64,000 bases of DNA. It comes from DAOTXS01 sp034435055 (GTDB lineage Bacteria > Chloroflexota > Anaerolineae > UBA4142). The translations under genes were made by a program, and so were the position numbers. The stretch is from assembly GCA_034435055.1 (NCBI GenBank), contig DAOTXS010000040.1, forward strand, positions 62,001 through 126,000. The letters run 5' to 3'. Of this stretch, positions 23,544 to 31,869 are shown piece after piece; position 1 is the stretch's first letter; the number at the start of each line of letters is the position of its first letter. The notes beneath the pieces are model-generated. The model was given only the letters and a program-made list of their open reading frames with translations, was not told the DNA's origin and ran no database searches.

Positions 23544-25976
23544 ATGAAATCTGCAATGGGGATTATGGCTGATTTGCAAGATATACAAACCAAGTTGCTC
23601 AACGAACAGAAAAAATGCGACGATCGTTTATTTATCGGCGGCTTGGAAAAATTTGTTAACAACTGGACGACCAAACAAAAACAAAATGGCGATGCCGAAC
23701 TTGCGCGGCTGGCTGATCAAGTAGCACAAACATTAGCCGGCTACGGCGCGGCAACTCCCGAAGTTCGCAAGGGCATGATCGACCGCGCGCTCGCGTTGTT
23801 ACGTGACGGAACGTCGATGCCGGCGCCAGTGACAGAAACGATCCCGCCGGAAGAATCCTCTGACGAATTTGAGGAAGAGACCCTTGCACCGCAACAAAAT
23901 CATCGCTTGCCTACAGTTCAAGGGCTGGGACTCGATGCCGAAGTTCAGCGATTGCAAAGTGTTGGTCCCGCTTACGAAAAGCGCTTGCGGCGGCTAGGGA
24001 TTACGACCGTCCAAGATTTGATCTATCATTATCCTCATCGCTACGACGATTACAGCAGACTCAAGACGATCAGCCAATTGATGTACGGCGAAGAAGTAAC
24101 GTTGCTGTTGACCGTCTGCGAAACGAAGACGCGCGAGGTGCGCGGTGGTCTCAAGATCACCAATGTTCTGCTCGCCGATTTGACCGGCACGATTCAGGTT
24201 ACGTACTTTAATCAGCCGTGGTTGCAACAACAATTCAAATCCGGCCGACGGATCGTCATCAGTGGGCGCGTCGATCAGGATTTGGGACGACTCACCATCA
24301 AACAACCGGACTGGGAACCGTTGAGCAATGAGCTGATTCACACAGCACGCATCGTCCCAGTTTATCCACTCACCGAAGGTCTCACCAATCGTTGGCTCCG
24401 ACGTTTGATCAGTAGCGTGGTTGAGCATTGGGCAGACAAAGTCCCCGAGCCGTTGCCGGCAGCGATTCGCCAGCGCTGGAGTTTGCCCGATCTTGGCGTG
24501 GCGTTGCGCGAAGTGCATTTTCCATCGTCGTTCGAAAAGATGGAGCAAGCGCGGCGGCGTCTCGCGCTCGACGAATTTTTGTTGATTCAACTGGGCGTTC
24601 TGCGCCAGCGCAAACAATGGCAGGCGCAACCCGGACGCGCCTTGCAAGTCGATCCAGCCGCGCTCCGTCGATTCCTCGATACGTTGCCGTTCAAACTGAC
24701 CGGCGCGCAACAACGCGTGATGAACGAAATTCTCAGCGATCTTCAAAAGCCGCAACCGATGAGTCGATTGTTGCAAGGCGATGTCGGTTCCGGTAAAACG
24801 GTCGTCGCCGCCGTGGCGATGCTGACCGCCGTTGCCAACGGCGCGCAAGCCGCGTTGCTTGCGCCAACCGAAATTCTTGCGGAACAACATTTCAAAACGC
24901 TGTCGAAAGTTTTTGCGGAACAACCCCACGCGCCGCGCATTCGCTTGTTGACCGGCAGTTTGAAGAATCGGGAAAAAGAAACGGTGCGCGCGCAAATCGC
25001 GTCCGGCGAAATCGACATTGCGGTGGGCACGCACGCGCTCATTCAAGGAGAGGTCGAATTCAAAGACCTGGGGTTGGCCGTCATCGACGAGCAGCATCGT
25101 TTTGGGGTGGAACAGCGCGCGACGATTCGCGCCAAAGGGTATCGTCCGCACATTCTTGTGATGAGCGCGACGCCGATTCCGCGCACACTCGCGCTCACGA
25201 TTTATGGCGATCTCGATTTGTCGATCATCGACGAGATGCCGCCGGGGCGGCAGGAAATCAAAACGAAATGGCTCGAGCCGCGCGCGCGCGAACGCGGTTA
25301 CTCATTCATCCGTACGCAAGTTGCACAAGGACGACAGGCGTTCGTCATCTGCCCGCTCATCGAAGAATCGGAAAAAATCGATACCGCCGCGGCGGTGGAA
25401 GAGTATGAACGGCTTCGTAAAAGTGTTTATCCCGATTTGCGTGTTGGGCTAATTCACGGTAAACTAAAGCCAGCCGAAAAAGACGAGACGATGACGAAAT
25501 TCCGCGATCACGAAATCGATATTCTCGTTGCCACGTCCGTCGTCGAGGTGGGCATCGATGTGCCAAACGCGACGGTGATGTTGATCGAAGGCGCGGATCG
25601 ATTTGGGTTAGCACAATTGCATCAGTTTCGCGGTCGCGTGGGACGCGGTGAGCATCAGTCGTACTGTTTGCTCCTCGCCGAAAAGTCGAACAGCACGAGT
25701 GATGAACGACTCCAAGTCATCGAATCGACCCAGGATGGTTTCCGGCTTGCGGAAGAAGATTTGAAACTGCGCGGTCCCGGCGAATTTTTCGGCACGCGGC
25801 AGTCCGGCTTGCCGGATTTGAAAATTGCCAAATTGAGCGACGTAAAAATTCTGGAAGAAGCGCGCCAAGTGGCGCAAGATATTTTCGACCGCGACCCGGA
25901 ATTGAAACACGCCGAGCATCAAGTTCTCGCGCAACGCGTTGCGGATTTTTGGAAGGGCAAGGGAGACCTCAGTTGA
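23544..25976 (+). CDS. recG: ATP-dependent DNA helicase RecG
   Basis: 810 residues. A Chloroflexi-type N-terminal extension of about 120 residues precedes the wedge/OB domain (YHYPHRYDDYSRLKTI). Helicase motifs follow: Walker A GDVGSGKTV, motif II DEQHRFG, motif III SATPIPRT, and motif VI QFRGRVGRG. It remodels stalled replication forks and recombination intermediates. Start codons at 23535 (TTG), 23544 and 23556 are all possible. Its stop overlaps coaD. Confidence 0.96.
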   Translation: MKSAMGIMADLQDIQTKLLNEQKKCDDRLFIGGLEKFVNNWTTKQKQNGDAELARLADQVAQTLAGYGAATPEVRKGMIDRALALLRDGTSMPAPVTETIPPEESSDEFEEETLAPQQNHRLPTVQGLGLDAEVQRLQSVGPAYEKRLRRLGITTVQDLIYHYPHRYDDYSRLKTISQLMYGEEVTLLLTVCETKTREVRGGLKITNVLLADLTGTIQVTYFNQPWLQQQFKSGRRIVISGRVDQDLGRLTIKQPDWEPLSNELIHTARIVPVYPLTEGLTNRWLRRLISSVVEHWADKVPEPLPAAIRQRWSLPDLGVALREVHFPSSFEKMEQARRRLALDEFLLIQLGVLRQRKQWQAQPGRALQVDPAALRRFLDTLPFKLTGAQQRVMNEILSDLQKPQPMSRLLQGDVGSGKTVVAAVAMLTAVANGAQAALLAPTEILAEQHFKTLSKVFAEQPHAPRIRLLTGSLKNREKETVRAQIASGEIDIAVGTHALIQGEVEFKDLGLAVIDEQHRFGVEQRATIRAKGYRPHILVMSATPIPRTLALTIYGDLDLSIIDEMPPGRQEIKTKWLEPRARERGYSFIRTQVAQGRQAFVICPLIEESEKIDTAAAVEEYERLRKSVYPDLRVGLIHGKLKPAEKDETMTKFRDHEIDILVATSVVEVGIDVPNATVMLIEGADRFGLAQLHQFRGRVGRGEHQSYCLLLAEKSNSTSDERLQVIESTQDGFRLAEEDLKLRGPGEFFGTRQSGLPDLKIAKLSDVKILEEARQVAQDIFDRDPELKHAEHQVLAQRVADFWKGKGDLS

Positions 25977-26506
25977 CCATCGCAATTTATCCCGGCTCGT
26001 TCGACCCGATTCATTACGGACACATCGACATTGCCAAGCGTGCCGCGAAAATTTTCGATACGTTGATCTGGGCCGCGTACGATCATCAGCGCGCGCTTAA
26101 AAATGTGATGTTCAACACGCAAGAGCGCATTACTTTTATGCGCGAAGCGGCGAAGGATACACCGAACATCAAGGTAATGCCCTATCACGGACTCACAGTC
26201 GAATTTGCGCGGAGTCAAGGCGCAACGGTGATGGTGCGCGGTTTGCGCGTGACGTACGATTTTGAAATGGAATATCAAACCGCGTTGACCAATCGCCAAC
26301 TGGCGGAAGACATCGACACGATTTGTTTGATGACAACGCTCAAGTACGCGTTCGTCAGTTCGACGACGTTGAAAGAGGTTGCGTTCTTGGGCGGCGATAT
26401 TAGCGAGATCGTTCCGCCGTACGTGGAAGTCGCGTTGCGGAGACGCCTGGCACAGTTAGGCGAAGATCAAGGCGAGAAAGTTAATCTGATTTCACTTAGA
26501 GAATAG
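25973..26506 (+). CDS. coaD: Phosphopantetheine adenylyltransferase
   Basis: 177 residues. Catalyses the penultimate step of coenzyme A synthesis. GSFDPIHYGHIDIAKRA carries the HxGH nucleotidyl-transferase motif; VRGLRVTYDFEMEYQTALTNR and FVSSTTLKEVAFLGGDISEIVPPYV are the family blocks. The TTG start at 25973 has GGGAG eight bases upstream and overlaps the recG stop. The C-terminus is about 15 residues longer than usual (GEDQGEKVNLISLRE). Confidence 0.95.
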   Translation: MTIAIYPGSFDPIHYGHIDIAKRAAKIFDTLIWAAYDHQRALKNVMFNTQERITFMREAAKDTPNIKVMPYHGLTVEFARSQGATVMVRGLRVTYDFEMEYQTALTNRQLAEDIDTICLMTTLKYAFVSSTTLKEVAFLGGDISEIVPPYVEVALRRRLAQLGEDQGEKVNLISLRE

Positions 26507-26519
26507 AAAAAATGGAACA

Positions 26520-26576
26520 TGGAGTTTAGAGATTGGAAATTGGTTACGGCATTATTCTCTAATCTCCAATTACCAC
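26520..26576. repeat. Short imperfect inverted repeat
   Basis: GAGATTGGAAATTGG and CTCTAATCTCCAATTACC face each other between coaD and the coiled-coil gene. No T run; function unknown. Confidence 0.5.
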
Positions 26577-26587
26577 AATGAAAGGGG

Positions 26588-27100
26588 ATGATAGCCATCG
26601 ACGTTTTATACTTGGTTGACCGCTTGGAAGCCCTGCTGAACAAGGGCTGGCGCGTCCCCATGACTGCCAAGACGATGATCGACGAGGACGAGTTCTTGGA
26701 TATTGTCGATCAAATGCGGATTGCGTTCCCGGAAGAAATCAAGCAGGCGAAGAAAATCGTGCAGGATCGCGACCGCTTGATCGCGCAGGCGCAGGAGGAA
26801 GCCCAACGCATCGTTGAGTTTGCCAAAGAGGATGCCGCGCGTTTGACGAACGATCACGCGATTGTCAAATCGGCGCAACAAACTGCCGTGCAGATCAATC
26901 AGCAGGCGAATGCGGCGGCGGCGGCAACGCGCCAAGGCGCAGACGATTACGCAGCGCAAATTTTGCGTGAGTTACAAACGCGACTCGACACGTTGATTCA
27001 GCAAGTGACGCTCTTACAAAATCAAGTGATCAACGGCATTAGTGTCATCGAGTCGCCGGACACGGCAGTGCCGGCGGATGATGCCGAACAAAATTCTTGA
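26588..27100 (+). CDS. Coiled-coil protein of unknown function, ATP-synthase-b-like
   Basis: 170 residues. After LYLVDRLEALLNKG comes a long predicted coiled coil (about residues 45-145) rich in Ala, Gln and Glu, superficially like subunit b of ATP synthase or a DivIVA-type protein. There is no membrane helix. It sits between coaD and DUF177-rpmF, so it belongs to a conserved housekeeping run, but the role is unknown. AAAGGGG directly abuts the ATG, so the true start may be a few codons later. Confidence 0.75.
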   Translation: MIAIDVLYLVDRLEALLNKGWRVPMTAKTMIDEDEFLDIVDQMRIAFPEEIKQAKKIVQDRDRLIAQAQEEAQRIVEFAKEDAARLTNDHAIVKSAQQTAVQINQQANAAAAATRQGADDYAAQILRELQTRLDTLIQQVTLLQNQVINGISVIESPDTAVPADDAEQNS

Positions 27101-27146
27101 CAAGCGTTGTATCCCAGATATAATGGGCAACGTTTTCTAGAGACTT

Positions 27147-27674
27147 ATGCGATACAACGTCGCCCAGTTGCTCAAGGAGCAAAGCGGGCATTCCCGGCAA
27201 TATGCTTTGCACGAAGACATTTCCCGGCTCGATCCGGACATTGAGCCGATTAGCATGCTCGATGGACACGTGCAATTGATTCGCACCGGCGATGGCGTCC
27301 TGGTGCTGGGGCAGTTGCAAACATCGTTGGAATTTGAATGTGCGCGCTGTCTCACGCATTTTTCCAAGTTGATCCAATTTCGATTGGAAGAAGAATTTCG
27401 TTCGACCATCGATATTATCACCGGTGCGATGTTGCCGCACGCCGATGATGACGAAGAAGCGACGCGCATCGACGATCATCACGAAATCGATTTGACCGAA
27501 GTCGTGCGGCAGAATTTGTTGCTTGCCGTGCCATCGAATCCGATTTGTCGAACAAAATGTTTGGGGTTGTGTCCCACGTGCGGCAAGAATTGGAACGAGG
27601 GTCCGTGTGATTGCAAGCACGACGATATCGACCCGCGCTGGGATGCGCTGAAGCAGTTACGCGACAAGATATGA
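27147..27674 (+). CDS. yceD: DUF177 protein (YceD, rRNA accumulation protein)
   Basis: 175 residues. The DUF177 core has FECARCLTHF with a conserved cysteine pair and, at the end, CRTKCLGLCPTCGKN and CDC. Members pair with rpmF and in E. coli and plants support 23S rRNA accumulation. The gene lies 92 bases before rpmF, the normal order. A short repeat intervenes. Confidence 0.9.
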   Translation: MRYNVAQLLKEQSGHSRQYALHEDISRLDPDIEPISMLDGHVQLIRTGDGVLVLGQLQTSLEFECARCLTHFSKLIQFRLEEEFRSTIDIITGAMLPHADDDEEATRIDDHHEIDLTEVVRQNLLLAVPSNPICRTKCLGLCPTCGKNWNEGPCDCKHDDIDPRWDALKQLRDKI

Positions 27675-27727
27675 TATTTGCCACAGAAACACGCGGAAAA
27701 AAATCTGCGAAATCTGCGGATGATTTT
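27675..27727. repeat. Dispersed inverted repeat, CGCAGAG-ACGC type (copy 3, short)
   Basis: CCACAGAAACACGCGGAAAA and TCTGCGAAATCTGCGGATGA resemble copies 1 and 2 but are shorter and more decayed. Confidence 0.55.
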
Positions 27728-27766
27728 TAACTTGCTGATAATAATCTGAAAGGAATACAAAGCACA

Positions 27767-27967
27767 ATGCCACCTCTACCTAAGCGGAAACTGTCCAAGG
27801 GTCGGCGCGACCGCCGCCGCAGTCATCTGGCGATGAAAGTGCCGGCTTTGACACCGTGTCCCAACTGTCACAAGATGCGCGCGCCGCACCACGTTTGTCC
27901 GCATTGCGGATATTACGCGGGCGAACAGGTTTTTACCGTTGAGCAAAAACCGGCGCGCAAATCCTAA
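27767..27967 (+). CDS. rpmF: 50S ribosomal protein bL32
   Basis: 66 residues. Begins MPPLPKRKLSKGRRDRRRSH and has the zinc ribbon CPNCHKMRAPHHVCPHCGYY. The cysteine-containing form of bL32 is present. It follows DUF177 and precedes fabD; plsX, normally between them, is at the left end of the window. Confidence 0.96.
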   Translation: MPPLPKRKLSKGRRDRRRSHLAMKVPALTPCPNCHKMRAPHHVCPHCGYYAGEQVFTVEQKPARKS

Positions 27968-28050
27968 ACTGGCGAATCGTGGAATGAGATGCTTGGGGGT
28001 CTGGTGTTCTTTCGCGTCCGCGCGACAGCCAGACCTCTTTTTACAATTGC

Positions 28051-28142
28051 TATTGCGAGCCGCCGAAGGCGGTGTGGCAAACTCCGCGATGCTTGGGGGA
28101 TTGCTTCGTCGCCAAACGCTTCGCGGCTCCTCGCGATGACAA
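28051..28142. repeat. Dispersed inverted repeat, GTCATTGCGAG type (copy 3)
   Basis: Arms ATTGCGAGCCGCCGAAGGCGG and GCGGCTCCTCGCGATGACA, with inner GCTTGGGGGATTGCTTCGTCG. Located between rpmF and fabD. Confidence 0.75.
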
Positions 28143-28165
28143 CTGGGCGCTTGAAATCTTAAATT

Positions 28166-29083
28166 ATGAAAACCGCTTTTGTCTTTCCCGGTCAAGGTTC
28201 GCAGTACGTTGGCATGGCACAAGACCTTGTCGCTAATTATCCGGCGGCGCGCGCGTTGTTTGAGCAAGCCGAGGCAACGCTCGGTTTTTCGCTTTCGACG
28301 CTTTGCTTCAACGGACCCGAAGCCGATCTCACCGACACGATCAACGCGCAACCGGCATTGCTCACCCACAGTATCGCCGCACTGACTGTGATTCAAAACG
28401 TCAAGCCGGAATTATCCGCCGATTTTGTCGCTGGGCATTCGCTTGGCGAATACTCCGCGCTCGTTGCCGCCGGCGCAATCGATTTTGTGGACGCCCTCAA
28501 ACTTGTGCGCGAACGCGGGCGCGTGATGAAGCAAGCCGGCGAAACCAATCCCGGTGCAATGGCGGCGATGCTCGGTATCGACACCGATGCGTTGGAGCAA
28601 GTCTGTAACCAAGCCAGTGTGCAAATTGCAAACTACAACGCGCCCGGACAAATCGTTATCTCCGGGACTAAAGACGGCATCGCGCGCGCAATCGAGTTGG
28701 CAAAAACACACGGCGCAAAACGCGCGATTCTGCTTCCGGTCAGCATCTCGTCGCACTCGCGGTTGATGGAATCCGCCGCGCGTGAATTTGCCGCCGCCGT
28801 GAACAGCACGCCAATTCGCGCGCCGAAAATCCCGGTGATTTCAAATGTTACCGCGCAACCGCTTGCCACCGCTGACGAAATTCGTCACGAACTCGTTGCG
28901 CAATTGACCGCGTCGGTGCAGTGGATCAAATCGGTTGAGTACATCGCGGCGCAAGGTGTAACCAAGTTCATCGAGGTGGGTCCGAAAGACGTTTTAGCCG
29001 GCTTGATTCGCCGCATTAACAAAGACTTGCACGCGGTTAGCGTGGGCGATGTGGCGAGTGTGAAAGCGTTTGTGGAGGAATAA
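28166..29083 (+). CDS. fabD: Malonyl-CoA:ACP transacylase
   Basis: 305 residues. Transfers malonyl from CoA to ACP for fatty acid synthesis. VFPGQGSQYVGMA opens the protein; the catalytic serine is S92 in GHSLGEYSALV, and the histidine is in SSHSRLM. The downstream fabG start follows one base after the stop, with GGAGG inside the end of fabD. A dispersed repeat lies just upstream. Confidence 0.96.
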   Translation: MKTAFVFPGQGSQYVGMAQDLVANYPAARALFEQAEATLGFSLSTLCFNGPEADLTDTINAQPALLTHSIAALTVIQNVKPELSADFVAGHSLGEYSALVAAGAIDFVDALKLVRERGRVMKQAGETNPGAMAAMLGIDTDALEQVCNQASVQIANYNAPGQIVISGTKDGIARAIELAKTHGAKRAILLPVSISSHSRLMESAAREFAAAVNSTPIRAPKIPVISNVTAQPLATADEIRHELVAQLTASVQWIKSVEYIAAQGVTKFIEVGPKDVLAGLIRRINKDLHAVSVGDVASVKAFVEE

Positions 29084-29084
29084 A

Positions 29085-29825
29085 ATGAATCTCACCGGCA
29101 AAATCGCACTTGTTACCGGCGCGTCGCGCGGGATTGGAAAAGCATGCGCGCTCAAGCTTGCGTCGCTGGGCGCAAAAGTCGTCGTCAACTATAATAAGAA
29201 TCAGGAAGCGGCGGAGCAAGTCGTCGCCGAAATCAAACAGGGCGGCGGCGAGGCGATTGTGGTGCAAGGCGACGTCAGCGATTTCGTCACCGCGCAGAAT
29301 GTCATCAAAGCAACTATCGACGCGTACGGTCGATTGGATATTCTCGTCAACAACGCCGGCACCACGCGCGACACGCTTCTCGCAATGATGAAAGAAATCG
29401 AATTCGATTCGGTCATTCAAACGAATTTGAAGAGTGTATTCAATATGAGTAAAGCCGCGCTTCGTCAAATGATGAAGCAAAGGTACGGGCGCATCGTGAA
29501 CATGACATCGATCGCCGGTATCGTCGGCAATCCCGGGCAGACGAATTATTCTGCGTCGAAAGCCGGGATCATCGGTTTCACAAAAGCGATGGCGAAAGAG
29601 TACGGCGGAAAGAATATTGCGGTGAACGCGGTTGCGCCCGGCTACGTTCCAACCGATCTGACGAACATTTTGCCGCAGGACATTAAAGACGGCATCATCA
29701 AACTTACTGCGCTGGGACGGATGGGCACGCCGGAAGAAATTGCAAACGTCGTCGCGTTTCTCGCGTCCGACGAGGCGAGTTACATTACCGGGCAAGTGGT
29801 CGCCGTCGATGGCGGATTGACCTAG
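29085..29825 (+). CDS. fabG: 3-oxoacyl-ACP reductase
   Basis: 246 residues. NADPH-dependent SDR enzyme reducing 3-oxoacyl-ACP. Cofactor motif TGASRGIGKA; catalytic S142, Y155 and K159 (YSASK). The start at 29085 has an ideal GGAGGAATAAA upstream. The stop TAG lies inside the end of a 104-bp inverted repeat. The usual next gene, acpP, is absent; an Asp23-type gene follows instead. Confidence 0.96.
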   Translation: MNLTGKIALVTGASRGIGKACALKLASLGAKVVVNYNKNQEAAEQVVAEIKQGGGEAIVVQGDVSDFVTAQNVIKATIDAYGRLDILVNNAGTTRDTLLAMMKEIEFDSVIQTNLKSVFNMSKAALRQMMKQRYGRIVNMTSIAGIVGNPGQTNYSASKAGIIGFTKAMAKEYGGKNIAVNAVAPGYVPTDLTNILPQDIKDGIIKLTALGRMGTPEEIANVVAFLASDEASYITGQVVAVDGGLT

Positions 29826-29926
29826 TGCAGCAACATGAAAAAGTTGCGTCCAAAGCCGATGGGGAAACACCGACAAATACGGTGATAAATCATTTGCTCA
29901 CTACGCACTTTCACGTTGATGCACTA
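29823..29926. mobile_element. 104-bp inverted-repeat element at the fabG stop codon
   Basis: Ends TAGTGCAGCAACATGAAA and TTTCACGTTGATGCACTA are inverted copies with two mismatches. The left end supplies the fabG TAG stop. The right end abuts TAGGAGG, the ribosome-binding site of the next gene. A related TAGTGCATCAACATGAAAG lies inside the 38035 element and the end CATCAAC also abuts the 40742 element. Confidence 0.65.
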
Positions 29927-29939
29927 CTAGGAGGTTCCA

Positions 29940-30302
29940 ATGTCAGCGATGGAAGAACATCTCGGCAACGTTACCGTCGCGCGCCAGGTTTTGGCGCAGT
30001 TGGTGCGCTTGACCGCGCTCGCCACACCCGGCGTCGCGCGCCTTGCGCCGAATTTTCCAACGCATATGAAACATCTTCTTCGCGGGAAAAGCGGCGAAGG
30101 GATCGAAATCGAAATTGAAGATCACAGCGTCTCCATCGATTTGTACATCGTGGCGGAACCGGATGCGCAAATGTTGCCGCTGGGTCAAACCTTGCAACGC
30201 GAAATCAGCCGCGCGATACAGGACGTCGTCGGAATGCCGGTGAAAGAAATCAATATTCACATCGAAGATGTTGCCGACCGCTTGCCGGTTGCAGCATCGT
30301 AA
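29940..30302 (+). CDS. Asp23/Gls24 family protein, second copy
   Basis: 120 residues. A shorter, more diverged relative of the 19720 protein: HLGNVTVARQVLAQLVRLTALATPGVARLAP, then IEIEDHSVSIDLYIVAEPDAQMLPLG and a closing EINIHIEDV. The ribosome-binding site TAGGAGG comes from the end of the adjacent inverted repeat. It precedes nusB by 17 bases, a known neighbourhood for Asp23-type genes. Confidence 0.9.
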   Translation: MSAMEEHLGNVTVARQVLAQLVRLTALATPGVARLAPNFPTHMKHLLRGKSGEGIEIEIEDHSVSIDLYIVAEPDAQMLPLGQTLQREISRAIQDVVGMPVKEINIHIEDVADRLPVAAS

Positions 30303-30319
30303 CCACGATAGAGGAATTT

Positions 30320-30742
30320 GTGAAGACTCGCCGCCAAGCTCGCGAAATCGCTTTGCAAGCGCTGTACGAAATCGATTGCTCCGGTCACGCTTCCCAGCAA
30401 ACGCTCGAGCATTTGATTCAAGACAATCGATTGTCCGAAGAAGGCGCAAAGTTTGCAAATGAGCTTGTGTTGGGTGTTCTCCAAGCGCGCGCGCAACTCG
30501 ACCAAATCATCGCGCGGCACGCGCCGGAATTTCCCGTCGATCAGTTGGCGATTGTCGACCGCAATATCTTGCGCATCGCGTTGCACGAACTGCAGTTTAA
30601 TGCCGACGTGCCGATCAAGGTAGCAATCAACGAAGCAGTCGAACTTGCCAAAACATTTGGGAGCGACACCGCACCGCGATTTGTCAACGGTGTGCTTGGC
30701 GCATTTTTGCAAGAACATCCCGCAGCAGAATTGCGGCGATAA
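30320..30742 (+). CDS. nusB: Transcription antitermination factor NusB
   Basis: 140 residues, all helical. RRQAREIALQALYEIDC, LARHAPEF-like region and IVDRNILRIALHELQF, VAINEAVELAKTFGSDTAPRFVNGVLG are the NusB blocks. It binds boxA RNA with NusE to keep rRNA transcription processive. The start is GTG with GAGGAA upstream. Confidence 0.95.
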   Translation: MKTRRQAREIALQALYEIDCSGHASQQTLEHLIQDNRLSEEGAKFANELVLGVLQARAQLDQIIARHAPEFPVDQLAIVDRNILRIALHELQFNADVPIKVAINEAVELAKTFGSDTAPRFVNGVLGAFLQEHPAAELRR

Positions 30743-30751
30743 ATTGTACGT

Positions 30752-30846
30752 TGTCATTGCGAGCCGCGTTCTTCGCGACGAAGCAATCTCGCAAGAGTCT
30801 TTTGAAAGATTGCTTCGTCGGCATAAACCGCCTCCTCGCAGTGACA
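30752..30846. repeat. Dispersed inverted repeat, GTCATTGCGAG type (copy 4)
   Basis: TGTCATTGCGAG and CTCGCAGTGACA with inner CGACGAAGCAATCTCGCAAG / GAAAGATTGCTTCGTCG. Between nusB and the rhodanese gene. Confidence 0.85.
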
Positions 30847-30860
30847 ATCCTGAGGAATAA

Positions 30861-31724
30861 ATGTCTGTCCCGCTACTAGTTTCCACCGATTGGCTTGCCT
30901 CGCGCTTGAACGATTCGAACGTTCGCATTGCTGACGTGCGGTGGTATCTTTTTGAAAAAGACAAGACCGGCGAGAGCGAGTACTTATGTGGGCATATTCC
31001 CGGCGCAGTCTTTATCAATCTCGATACCGCATTGGCAAAACACGGCGTCATCGGTCCCGGTCGCCATCCAATTCCAGATGTTTCTGTGTTTGCGGAAGCA
31101 ATGTCGCGCGCCGGCATCGACACGAACACGCACGTCGTTGCGTACGATGATCGCGGCGGCGCAACCTGCGCACGGTTGTGGTGGTTGCTTCGCTATTTTG
31201 GACACGACAAGGTTTCGTTGCTCGATGGTGGAATTGCGCAATGGATCGCGGAGGGGCGTGCTTTACAAATCGATGTGCCCAAAGTGGCGCGCAAAAATTT
31301 CGTCGCGCAATCGCCGCGCCAATCGATGGTCGTCGACAAACTGGCAGTCGATGCTCTGCGGCGCGATCCACACGCGCACGTCTTGGATGTTCGTGTCGGC
31401 GAACGCTATCGCGGCGAGATCGAACCAATCGATCCCAAAGCCGGGCACGTGCCGGGAGCAAAGAACGCGCCGATTGCCGGCAATTTGAAAAGCAACAGTG
31501 ATTTGCGCTTTCGCACGTCGGACGAAATTCGCGCGCGCTTTGAAAAACTTGGTATCGCGCCTAACGATCAAGTGGTGGCGTACTGCGGGAGCGGCATCAA
31601 TGCGTGTCAAGCGGTTTTTGCGTTGACGCTCGCCGGTTTTGAAAATCCGTTGTTGTACGAAGGTTCGTGGAGTGATTGGAGCCGCGACGATAATTTGCCG
31701 GTTGCCACCGGCGCAAAGCCATAA
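30861..31724 (+). CDS. Thiosulfate/3-mercaptopyruvate sulfurtransferase (tandem rhodanese)
   Basis: 287 residues in two rhodanese domains. The N-terminal one is inactive (no cysteine in its loop); the C-terminal loop holds the catalytic C242 in YCGSGINACQ. The CGSG(I/V)(T/N) loop does not discriminate reliably between thiosulfate and mercaptopyruvate as donor. A rhodanese would shuttle sulfane sulfur to cyanide or to thiols. GAGGAATAA precedes the ATG. Confidence 0.93.
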   Translation: MSVPLLVSTDWLASRLNDSNVRIADVRWYLFEKDKTGESEYLCGHIPGAVFINLDTALAKHGVIGPGRHPIPDVSVFAEAMSRAGIDTNTHVVAYDDRGGATCARLWWLLRYFGHDKVSLLDGGIAQWIAEGRALQIDVPKVARKNFVAQSPRQSMVVDKLAVDALRRDPHAHVLDVRVGERYRGEIEPIDPKAGHVPGAKNAPIAGNLKSNSDLRFRTSDEIRARFEKLGIAPNDQVVAYCGSGINACQAVFALTLAGFENPLLYEGSWSDWSRDDNLPVATGAKP

Positions 31725-31736
31725 GTGTGGTTTTTT

Positions 31737-31816
31737 GTCATGCTGAGCGTAGCGAAGCATCTAGCACATTTTGGGCGTCTTGCGAGATTCTTCGCCGCTT
31801 CGCGGCTCAGAATGAC
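31737..31816. repeat. Dispersed inverted repeat, GTCATGCTGAGC type (copy 5)
   Basis: GTCATGCTGAGCGTAGCGAAGCATC pairs with GATTCTTCGCCGCTTCGCGGCTCAGAATGACG. This is the common TGAGCG-variant of the same repeat design. Confidence 0.75.
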
Positions 31817-31869
31817 GCTCAAGACTTTCGAGGCGCGGTGATCGCGCCTTTGTATTTGAAAGAGGACAC

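Noticed and set aside
23994..25151. A 385-residue minus-strand frame opposite recG
   Set aside because: Shadow of the helicase core; no domain and composition typical of antisense translation.
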